Below, piece after piece: positions 7,592 through 12,976 of a DNA stretch of 12,976 bases. The notes beneath the pieces were generated by a model that worked only from the letters and a program-made list of their open reading frames with translations, was not told where the DNA came from and did not search any database. Numbering within the stretch: the stretch's first letter is position 1; each line of letters opens with the position of its first letter. The stretch comes from Deltaproteobacteria bacterium (lineage in GTDB: Bacteria > Desulfobacterota > DSM-4660 > Desulfatiglandales > Desulfatiglandaceae). The stretch is taken from NCBI GenBank assembly GCA_011051075.1, contig DREN01000166.1, positions 1 through 12,976 of the forward strand, in the 5' to 3' direction. A program made the translations under genes and the position numbers.

Positions 7592-8800
7592 TTACGCCTC
7601 CCTGTAGTCTGCTATTTTTTGCTCGAGGGTGGCCACCAGCCCGGCACGGAACCTTGGATCCCTGTACAGCCTGGCATCAGCCTCCATTTCTCTCTTGACA
7701 AACGCATGTTCCTCAAAGGTTAACGGGTCGTAATCACGAAGAAGCCGGTTCAGGGCCTCTATGGACTGGGGGGCCAGTGGTCTCCCTGTTTCCATTATCT
7801 CATCCCTTGCCTCCCTGAGGGCTTTTCCCCAGAGACGGGAGTAGTTTTCAGGGTTCTTTCTTGTTTGCACCTCCCTGTCCAGGTCCTCCTTTGTGCTAAG
7901 GATAAGTCTCTCATTTTGGTTTGTTCCTGGAATGGTATCCTCCGGACAGGTCGCTGTTTCAAGGGCCCCCGGCAGAAGAATCTCCCCGGTCTTCCGGTCG
8001 TGATCTTCAAGGGCCTGAGCATAGGCGTTCCTGTCAGCCTCCCGGTCACCGGTTTTTTGCCTTTTGGGGAAGGGGAACGGGATGTCCACAACCACGTTGT
8101 ATATCCCTATCCGTCTCAGTTGATCGGCCTTGACCTCCTTGGAGGTCTTGCACATGTACTCGGTGTTGGTGAGCTCCGCCTTGACCAGTGACCGGGCTAT
8201 CCCTGCCCAGCCCGGGATCAGGCCTATCATGGCCTCGCTGAAACAGATGCCGCTTCTGGAGTCTCCCACCAGATAATCGGCCATGAGGGGGATCTCCGCT
8301 GACCCCCCGTACCGCGTACCCCCGCCGCAGGCGGCAACTACCCGCAAGACGTCTGAAAGGGCCCTTATTTTCCGGTGCAGGGCACGCCCCTTTTGAAGCC
8401 TCGTGTCTGCCCAGTCAAAGAGCCTGTCAATCTCCTCGGGTGAGGCCCCGGAAGCCTCCTTTTCTTGTTTCATCTTAAGGGTAGCGTCCAGTCTTGTGAG
8501 ACTCTCCTTGAGATCACCCCCCGCATGGACCGGGTCGTTGGCCCCATACAGGATGAGGAACTCCAGCTCACCCGACTGACCGAGGACCTTTTCCAGACCC
8601 TCCAGATAGGCGTCGAGGCCCGGATTTCCCACCTGATGAACAGGAGGGTTGAAATAAGAGAGCACGGCCCCTTCCTTTCCTTTAAACCTGATCCGGTCAA
8701 TCAGGAGATAGGCCCCTCCCTCCGACCATTCGTAGAGCGGGTCCATGTTTTTATACCCATCCATCCTCATAGATCTGACCAAACTTCCCGGTCCCTTCAT
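7592..8800 (-). CDS. Crotonase-family protein with long C-terminal region (hydratase or hydrolase)
   Basis: This is an enoyl-CoA hydratase/isomerase superfamily member of 402 residues; plain hydratases have about 260. The core shows the first oxyanion segment AGGDLKES (93-100) and GGSAEIPLMADY (165-176), with Glu169 at the position of rat hydratase Glu144. FSEAMIGLIPGWAG (187-200) has Glu189 at the position of Glu164, so both acid/base residues of a hydratase are kept. A helical, charged insert (102-150) separates the two oxyanion regions, and about 160 residues follow the core. The end, with REMEADARLYRDPRFRAGL, faintly recalls the C-terminus of 3-hydroxyisobutyryl-CoA hydrolases. The ATG is preceded by GAGGAGGTG, a strong ribosome site. 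It is the first gene of the minus-strand operon with gcdA. It lacks the BamA-type GGGQEIGMACD segment, so ring hydrolase is unlikely. Reaction type is unresolved. Confidence 0.8.
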   Translation of the reverse strand: MKGPGSLVRSMRMDGYKNMDPLYEWSEGGAYLLIDRIRFKGKEGAVLSYFNPPVHQVGNPGLDAYLEGLEKVLGQSGELEFLILYGANDPVHAGGDLKESLTRLDATLKMKQEKEASGASPEEIDRLFDWADTRLQKGRALHRKIRALSDVLRVVAACGGGTRYGGSAEIPLMADYLVGDSRSGICFSEAMIGLIPGWAGIARSLVKAELTNTEYMCKTSKEVKADQLRRIGIYNVVVDIPFPFPKRQKTGDREADRNAYAQALEDHDRKTGEILLPGALETATCPEDTIPGTNQNERLILSTKEDLDREVQTRKNPENYSRLWGKALREARDEIMETGRPLAPQSIEALNRLLRDYDPLTFEEHAFVKREMEADARLYRDPRFRAGLVATLEQKIADYREA

Positions 8801-8826
8801 AAGACACCTCCTCGATATTGTAAGAC

Positions 8827-8868
8827 CTTGCGCCTTATGCCTTCCGCCTCACGCCTCACGCCTTGCGC
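8827..8868. repeat. Heptamer tandem array (CTTNCGC type), 6 units
   Basis: Six consecutive 7-bp units: CTTGCGC, CTTATGC, CTTCCGC, CTCACGC, CTCACGC, CTTGCGC. The array ends 26 bp upstream of the crotonase-like start codon, just before its ribosome binding site, as the other array does for the lyase-like gene. The unit sequence differs from that array but the period is the same. Confidence 0.8.
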
Positions 8869-8951
8869 CTCCCTTACATACCCCAAGAAATACAGATAAT
8901 CAAGTAATTCAGTCCTGCCCCGGTTTCCCTCGTGGGCTGCCCCTTTTCTAA

Positions 8952-8980
8952 TTGACAAAACCTCTGTGCGGGCCTATAGA
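8952..8980 (+). promoter_or_regulatory. Sigma70-type promoter for the acyl-CoA dehydrogenase operon
   Basis: TTGACA at 8952-8957, a 17-bp spacer, TATAGA at 8975-8980. The start would be near 8987, leaving a leader of about 235 nt before the ATG at 9222. Two copies of TTAGGGATT follow at 8989-8997 and 9005-9013, 16 bp apart, placed right at the start site where a regulator could bind. Confidence 0.5.
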
Positions 8981-9013
8981 ATTAAGTCTTAGGGATTGGG
9001 GAATTTAGGGATT

Positions 9014-9210
9014 TAGGCGGTTCCCGATTAGATCTTGCCCGCCTAAGGCGGACATAAACCAAGCCGAATTCTTCATCGTTCTTCTTTGCGGGGTTTGCGC
9101 TTTTGTGCGAGGCATTCATGGTTCTGGCTCGTCACAGGCCCTGAAGCCTCGTGTTGCGGGCAAACGCCCTGAGCGGTCGCTCCTTGCGGTCGCTGACTTT
9201 TTCTTAAAAA
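9014..9210 (+). other. Structured untranslated leader before the acyl-CoA dehydrogenase
   Basis: The 421-bp gap 8801-9221 holds no supportable gene. Besides the heptamer array and promoter it contains a small hairpin CCGCC-TAA-GGCGG (9039-9051). It also has nested inverted repeats GTTTGC (9093-9098)/GCAAAC (9160-9165) and GCGAGGC (9107-9113)/GCCTCGT (9146-9152), and a direct repeat GCGGTCGCT at 9173-9181 and 9186-9194. An open frame runs back to 9105 from the gene, but it has no ribosome site and its residues do not resemble the family. No known riboswitch is recognised. Confidence 0.4.
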
Positions 9211-9215
9211 AGGAG
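9211..9215 (+). promoter_or_regulatory. Ribosome binding site fixing the acyl-CoA dehydrogenase start
   Basis: AGGAG within an A-rich stretch lies 6 nt before the ATG at 9222. The upstream in-frame start at 9105 would add 39 residues of low family resemblance, so 9222 is chosen. Confidence 0.8.
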
Positions 9216-9221
9216 ATATTT

Positions 9222-10373
9222 ATGGACTTCAGTCTTTCCATGGAACAGGAGATCCTGCGTAATTCGGTCAGGGATTTTGCTGAAAAGGAGATCGGACCGG
9301 TTGCAAGGGAATTAGATGAAAAAGAGGAGTTCTCCTATGAAACCATGCAGAAAATGGCGGACCTGGGCCTTTTCGGCATGTTCGTGTCTGAGAAATATGG
9401 CGGCCAGGGAATGGATTATGTGTCCTACATTATCGCCACTGAAGAGATTGCCAGGGTGGATGGATCACACGCCGCCACAGTGGCTGCGGGCAATTCACTG
9501 GGGATCGGACCCCTGTATTATTTCGGAAACGAGGAACAAAAGAAGAGGTATCTTCCCAGACTCTGCAGCGGAGAGGCCCTGTGGGGTTTCGGGTTGACCG
9601 AGCCGAACGCAGGTTCCGATGCGGGCAATTCCAAGACAACAGGGATCCTGAACGGGGATGAATGGATCATTAACGGGAGCAAGATCTTCATTACCAATGC
9701 CTCCACCACCATTACAACAGGGGTGACCTGCCTCTGCCGCACCGGAACCCGTGATGACAGCAGGCCTGAGCTTTCCTGTATCCTTGTGGAATCTGGCACA
9801 CCCGGCTTCGAGGCACGGGAGATGCATGGCAAGCTCATGTGGCGGGCCTCCAACACCAGCGAGCTCTACTTTGATGACTGCCGTGTCCCTGCGGGGAACC
9901 TCCTTGGTCCGAGGGGACATGGGTTTTATCAGATGATGCAGACCCTGGACGGGGGACGCCTTTCCATAGGGGCCATGGGACTGGGCGGGGCCCAGGGGTG
10001 CTTTGATCTGGCCCTCAAGTACAGCAAGGAACGGGAACAGTTCGGCAAACCCATATCCCACTTCCAGGTGAACGCCTTCAAGCTTGCCGACATGGCCCTC
10101 GAGATAGAATGCGCCCGTCTCATCCTGTACAAGGCGTGCTGGCTCAGGGATAATAACAAACCCTTTTCCAAGGAAGCGGCCATGGCCAAGCTCCACTGCT
10201 CTGAGGTCATGTACCGCTGCGCCAATCACGCTGTTCAGCTCCACGGCGGCTACGGCCTGATGAAGGAGTACGATGTGGAGAGGTTCTACAGGGATCAGAA
10301 ACTCCTTGAGATCGGAGAAGGTACATCCGAGGTGCAGAGGATCGTTATATCAAGGCTCATTGGAGCCCTGTAG
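9222..10373 (+). CDS. Acyl-CoA dehydrogenase, short-chain/butyryl type
   Basis: This FAD enzyme oxidises an acyl-CoA to the 2-enoyl-CoA and passes electrons to electron-transfer flavoprotein. The 383 residues have the usual length and order: N-terminal helices (1-120), the FAD/substrate segment FGLTEPNAGSDAG (123-135) with WIINGSKIFITNAS (148-161), then the C-terminal helical domain. REQFGKPISHFQ (271-282) and LHGGYGLMKEYDVERFYRD (340-358) precede the base Glu366 in EIGEGTSEVQR. LDGGRLSIG (242-250) has Gly where isovaleryl-CoA dehydrogenase carries its base. By hand alignment Ala84 replaces the Arg94 that binds the distal carboxylate in glutaryl-CoA dehydrogenase, so a non-carboxylated short-chain substrate is favoured. 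The crotonase operon is divergent; the exporter gene follows 39 bp downstream. No ETF genes are visible. Confidence 0.93.
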   Translation: MDFSLSMEQEILRNSVRDFAEKEIGPVARELDEKEEFSYETMQKMADLGLFGMFVSEKYGGQGMDYVSYIIATEEIARVDGSHAATVAAGNSLGIGPLYYFGNEEQKKRYLPRLCSGEALWGFGLTEPNAGSDAGNSKTTGILNGDEWIINGSKIFITNASTTITTGVTCLCRTGTRDDSRPELSCILVESGTPGFEAREMHGKLMWRASNTSELYFDDCRVPAGNLLGPRGHGFYQMMQTLDGGRLSIGAMGLGGAQGCFDLALKYSKEREQFGKPISHFQVNAFKLADMALEIECARLILYKACWLRDNNKPFSKEAAMAKLHCSEVMYRCANHAVQLHGGYGLMKEYDVERFYRDQKLLEIGEGTSEVQRIVISRLIGAL

Positions 10374-10412
10374 CTATTGCATCCACACGCCCCCACAATC
10401 CGGACCTCTGCC

Positions 10413-12263
10413 ATGTTAGACTTCATTATCGGTAAAGAGATAGCCGCCTACGTCAGGCGCCACCGTGGCATGGTCGTCACCGCTCTGATCCTGATGGCTA
10501 TCTCTTCCCTGTTCGTGGTGGTCCCCGCCTATATACTTCAGCCCTTTATAGACGAGGGGATGAAGACCGGTTCAATGCCTGTGGCCTGGAAAATACCCTG
10601 GGTGCAACTGGAACCCGGGACATGGTTCTCCTTTAAGCGGACCGAACTGACCGTTGTGGAGGGGATAACCCCAAACCGCCTTCTTGTTCTCCTTACCCTG
10701 GTGGCCTTTGTGGCGGTTTTCTGCAGATCGGTCACCACCTACTTCGGTGGGCTTGCCGCGGCCGCTTTTTCCAACCGGGCCGTTAAGTCGATCCGCATAG
10801 ACCTGTTCAGGCAACTGAGCTCGCTTTCACCGGGGTTCTATCATAAGGAGAAGGGAGGAGAACTGATCGCCAGGTCCACGGCAGACCTGGCCGTGCTCCA
10901 GAACCTCATCGCCGAGGTACTCTTAGGCCTTATCCAGTATCCCCTGACGGCCCTGGTATTTCTGGCCTATCTCTTTGTGATGAACCTCAAACTGACCCTG
11001 CTTGTCTTCTTTGCGGTGCCCCTCATCGCCCTGCTGGTGAGGCTGTTCGGGAGGAAGGTCAAAAAGCACTCCTTCAGGGTCCAGGAGGCCACTGCCCAGG
11101 TTACTTCAGCCTACCACGAGACCCTCCTCTGCCTTAAGCTGGTACAGGGGTTTTTCATGGGGAGGGGCGAGGTAAGGCGGTTCAGCAACCTGGCCGAAGA
11201 CCTCTACAGGAAGGTCATGCACTGGAACCGGTGGCAGTTGGGCCTGGGCCCCATGATGGACTCTGTGGTATTTCTGGTCATGCCGGCGGTTCTTATTGTA
11301 GGCAAGATCTATTTTCACCACACCCTCGGGGAGATCATGGCCATGGCCTACGCCTTTTCAAGGGTTTATAGGCCCATAAAGAGGCTGGCCATGGTGAACA
11401 ACCAGATCAAGACCATCCAGGGCGCCACAAGACGTGTCTTCGGCATTATGGAACAGGTCCCCGATATCAGGGACAAGCCGGGCGCCAAGCCCCTTCCCCG
11501 ACATCATAAGTCCATTGAATTTGACAGGGTAAGCTTCGGCTATGCCCTCGGGGACCTGGTGCTGAAAGATATTTCGTTCCACCTCAAAAGGGGGGAAATG
11601 GTGGCCTTTGTGGGGTCAACAGGGGCGGGGAAGAGCACGCTCCTGGACCTGATCCCCCGTTTTTATGACGTTACAGAAGGAAGTATCTCCGTTGATGGAA
11701 AGGATGTGCGTGAGGTCACCCTTGAATCTCTCCGCAGACAGATAGGGATAGTCAGTCAGGAGACACTCCTCTTCAACCAGACCATTCAGTACAACATCGG
11801 CTACGGAAACCCGGATATGGGGATGGAAGAGATAGTGGCGGCCGCAAAGGCCGCCAATGCCGATGAGTTTATCAGGGCCCAGCCACAGGGCTACCAGACC
11901 CCGGTGGGTGATCAGGGAAGCCTTTTATCGGGGGGGCAGCGACAGCGGATAGCCATTGCAAGGGCCATCCTCATCGATCCCGCCATTCTCATGCTGGACG
12001 AGGCGGCCTCGGCCCTTGATGCCGAGAGTGAAAGGCTTGTTCAGAGGGCCATCGAGGATCTGAAGGGAACCCGGACCATTCTCATGGTGGCCCACAGGCT
12101 GAGCACCATCATGAGGGCAGACCGTATATTCGTCCTGGAAAAGGGAAGGATCGTGGAGACAGGGACCCCCGACGAGCTCCTGGGAATGAACGGAAGGTTC
12201 AGACAGCTTTATGACATGCAGTTTGGAACGGGGCCTGATTCTCAGGCGGCGCAGGCGTCCTAA
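10413..12263 (+). CDS. msbA: MsbA-type ABC exporter (lipid A/multidrug family), fused TMD-NBD
   Basis: This homodimeric half-transporter flips lipid A-core or other amphiphiles across the inner membrane. The 616 residues have a six-helix exporter domain (about 20-315) and an ATPase domain (from about 365). The ATPase has Walker A GSTGAGKST (401-409), Q-loop Gln449 (IVSQET), signature LSGGQRQR (505-512), Walker B ILMLDEA with Glu530, and the H-loop His561 (MVAHRLST). The loop between the first two membrane helices is about 40 residues, rich in Trp/Pro and longer than in E. coli MsbA. The ATG at 10413 is chosen because similarity begins there. A TTG at 10377, only 3 bp after the dehydrogenase stop and with GGAG 11 nt upstream, is a real alternative that adds 12 residues. 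Placement in an acyl-CoA dehydrogenase operon is unusual. The substrate is not proven, and another lipid or drug is possible. Confidence 0.88.
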   Translation: MLDFIIGKEIAAYVRRHRGMVVTALILMAISSLFVVVPAYILQPFIDEGMKTGSMPVAWKIPWVQLEPGTWFSFKRTELTVVEGITPNRLLVLLTLVAFVAVFCRSVTTYFGGLAAAAFSNRAVKSIRIDLFRQLSSLSPGFYHKEKGGELIARSTADLAVLQNLIAEVLLGLIQYPLTALVFLAYLFVMNLKLTLLVFFAVPLIALLVRLFGRKVKKHSFRVQEATAQVTSAYHETLLCLKLVQGFFMGRGEVRRFSNLAEDLYRKVMHWNRWQLGLGPMMDSVVFLVMPAVLIVGKIYFHHTLGEIMAMAYAFSRVYRPIKRLAMVNNQIKTIQGATRRVFGIMEQVPDIRDKPGAKPLPRHHKSIEFDRVSFGYALGDLVLKDISFHLKRGEMVAFVGSTGAGKSTLLDLIPRFYDVTEGSISVDGKDVREVTLESLRRQIGIVSQETLLFNQTIQYNIGYGNPDMGMEEIVAAAKAANADEFIRAQPQGYQTPVGDQGSLLSGGQRQRIAIARAILIDPAILMLDEAASALDAESERLVQRAIEDLKGTRTILMVAHRLSTIMRADRIFVLEKGRIVETGTPDELLGMNGRFRQLYDMQFGTGPDSQAAQAS

Positions 12264-12288
12264 GGCCCTGACCCTGAAAATTATGCAT

Positions 12289-12302
12289 CCTGCCCCTGCA
12301 GG
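12289..12302 (+). other. Small hairpin between the exporter and IHF-like genes
   Basis: CCTGC-CCCT-GCAGG, a 5-bp stem with a 4-nt loop, lies in the 61-bp gap. No T-run follows, so it probably does not end transcription. Confidence 0.25.
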
Positions 12303-12324
12303 CCGGGTGTAGAGGGTAACCGAG

Positions 12325-12675
12325 ATGACGTTGACCAAGAGGGATATTGTGGACAGGGTCTTGGAGAATGTGCGTTTCAGACGAAGGCACAAGGGCCCTC
12401 AGCTATTCCTGTTCCCGGAGCTTGACACCGTCCCCCTTTCCCGGAAACGGGCCGCCCAGATCGTCGATTCCCTGTTCGAGAAGATCAAGGAGGGCCTGGC
12501 CAGGGGTGAAGATGTGCGCATTTTCGGCTTCGGCAGGTTCCAGGTGAGGTTCAAGTGGCCCAGAAAGGGGAGAAACCCTCAGACCGGAGAGGCTATTATC
12601 ATCGGATCCAGGAGACGCGTGAGTTTCAAGGCCTACCGGAAGCTGAGGGATAGGTTGAATCCTCGAGATGGTTGA
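12325..12675 (+). CDS. IHF/HU-family DNA-bending protein with an insertion
   Basis: This small dimeric nucleoid protein bends DNA at promoters and recombination sites. The 116 residues include the N-terminal helix MTLTKRDIVDRVLEN, as in IHF-alpha. The core VDSLFEKIKEGLARGEDVRIFGFGRFQVR spans two typical segments (48-61 and 62-75), and the DNA-binding arm is RKGRNPQTGE (80-89) with the intercalating Pro85, followed by RRRVSF and a C-terminal helix. Compared with E. coli IhfA (99 residues), about 20 extra residues (17-36, with QLFLFPELD) sit between helices 1 and 2. The ATG has GAGGG 8 nt upstream. It follows the exporter by 61 bp. The last codon and stop fall within the left arm of the terminal inverted repeat. 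Alpha rather than beta or HU is probable but not certain. Confidence 0.88.
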   Translation: MTLTKRDIVDRVLENVRFRRRHKGPQLFLFPELDTVPLSRKRAAQIVDSLFEKIKEGLARGEDVRIFGFGRFQVRFKWPRKGRNPQTGEAIIIGSRRRVSFKAYRKLRDRLNPRDG

Positions 12676-12744
12676 GGAGTCCAAGATTTTTCGACCTGTG
12701 CGGTTAGCTTGAGTCCGTGGGGGCCTCTTTTCCAAAGGACGCAA
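12670..12744 (+). repeat. Left arm of the 75-bp inverted repeat
   Basis: Starts with GGTTGAGGAGTCC and overlaps the IHF-like stop codon TGA at 12673-12675, so the repeat boundary lies at the very end of that gene. Confidence 0.9.
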
Positions 12745-12901
12745 CAAAATATTCCACGGAACATGGGACGCCCCCTTGGTTCGGATTACAGCTTCGGAGC
12801 AGGCAGAGACCTGTAAAGGCTCCAACCGAGATTCTCTCCCGGAGCTTTTCCGTAGCCTGTTTCAAGCGCATTCTGCCGTCCCCATGCAATGAGACAGGGT
12901 T

Positions 12902-12976
12902 TTGCGTCCTTTGTAAAAGAGGCCCCCACGGACTCAAGCTAACCGCACAGGTCGAAAAATCTTGGACTCCTCAACC
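12902..12976 (-). repeat. Right arm of the 75-bp inverted repeat
   Basis: Reverse complement of the left arm with one mismatch; ends in GGACTCCTCAACC at the last base of the window. Confidence 0.9.

Larger units (their letters stand above)
12670..12976. mobile_element. Candidate miniature inverted-repeat element (75-bp arms), reaching the window edge
   Basis: The left arm 12670-12744 and right arm 12902-12976 are reverse complements at 74 of 75 positions; the only mismatch pairs 12732 with 12914. The 157-bp centre (12745-12901) contains smaller inverted repeats, GGAGC (12796-12800)/GCTCC (12819-12823) and CCTGT (12856-12860)/ACAGG (12894-12898). No transposase is encoded. A 77-codon open frame crosses the centre on the minus strand, but it starts in one arm and ends in the other without a ribosome site. 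The right arm stops at the window edge, so the repeat may be longer, and a target-site duplication cannot be checked. A MITE-like element is the best reading; a large foldback or two inverted repeat copies are alternatives. Confidence 0.55.

Noticed and set aside
7592..8800. 6-oxocyclohexene-carbonyl-CoA hydrolase (BamA) of benzoate breakdown
   Set aside because: Length is similar, but the conserved BamA segment around GGGQEIGMACD is missing; the core matches ordinary crotonases instead.
8827..8868. CRISPR array
   Set aside because: Units are 7 bp without spacers; this is a simple tandem repeat, as is 5717-5765.
8801..8922. Minus-strand promoter for the crotonase operon (TTGATT with 17-bp spacing to TATGTA, or TACAAT near the start codon)
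   Set aside because: The -10 matches are weak or lie too close to the ribosome site; not strong enough to list.
9105..9221. 39-residue N-terminal extension of the acyl-CoA dehydrogenase
   Set aside because: No ribosome site, low family resemblance, overlaps leader repeats; a strong site precedes the ATG at 9222.
1090..10373. Reading the cluster as the leucine/isovalerate pathway (isovaleryl-CoA dehydrogenase, methylcrotonyl-CoA carboxylase, hydratase, HMG-CoA lyase)
   Set aside because: The dehydrogenase has the butyryl-type base (Glu366) rather than the isovaleryl-type one, the lyase-like protein lacks the catalytic Cys, and gcdA is not part of that pathway.
12403..12825. 140-codon minus-strand frame across the IHF-like gene and inverted repeat
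   Set aside because: It is antisense to a clear IHF gene, has no ribosome site and resembles nothing recognised.
12704..12937. 77-codon minus-strand frame in the inverted-repeat element
   Set aside because: Starts in one arm on a TTG and stops in the other, without a ribosome site; kept only as an observation on the element's centre.

Overview
This is a moderately G+C-rich, gene-dense bacterial window. FabD, an MsbA-type lipid exporter and an IHF-type DNA-bending protein point to a Gram-negative host. The abundance of CoA-thioester enzymes, including a glutaconyl-CoA decarboxylase alpha subunit, together with heavy AGG-arginine use, suggests an anaerobic, sulfate-reducing or syntrophic Desulfobacterota-type organism that degrades fatty or aromatic acids. 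The taxonomic guess is inference; no rRNA or other phylogenetic marker is present.

Layout from left to right. (1) The 5' part of fabD on the minus strand, running off the left edge. (2) A 227-bp divergent gap with a good sigma70-type promoter (TTGACA-16-TATGAT) whose -10 box lies between the arms of a 9-bp inverted repeat, an operator-like layout. (3) A plus-strand operon: acyl-CoA carboxylase carboxyltransferase, class III-like zinc alcohol dehydrogenase, SCP-2-like lipid-binding protein. (4) A G/C hairpin between convergent operons. (5) A minus-strand set, read right to left: a long crotonase-family protein, gcdA (6 bp downstream), and an HMG-CoA-lyase-like protein. The first and last of these each have an array of 7-bp tandem repeats just upstream of the ribosome binding site. 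(6) A 421-bp divergent gap with a second promoter and a structured leader. (7) Plus-strand acyl-CoA dehydrogenase, MsbA-type ABC exporter and IHF-like gene. (8) A 75-bp nearly perfect inverted repeat with a 157-bp centre, reaching the right edge of the window.

The central genes read as a module that oxidises, hydrates, carboxylates or decarboxylates, and cleaves an acyl-CoA: acyl-CoA dehydrogenase, crotonase, two carboxyltransferases, a DRE-TIM metallolyase, a dehydrogenase and a lipid-binding protein. The substrate is not clear. Hand comparison argues against two textbook readings. The acyl-CoA dehydrogenase lacks the arginine of glutaryl-CoA dehydrogenase and the isovaleryl-type base. The lyase-like protein has Gln where HMG-CoA lyase has its catalytic Cys. 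No biotin carboxylase, biotin carrier or membrane decarboxylase subunit lies in the window, so both carboxyltransferases need partners encoded elsewhere.
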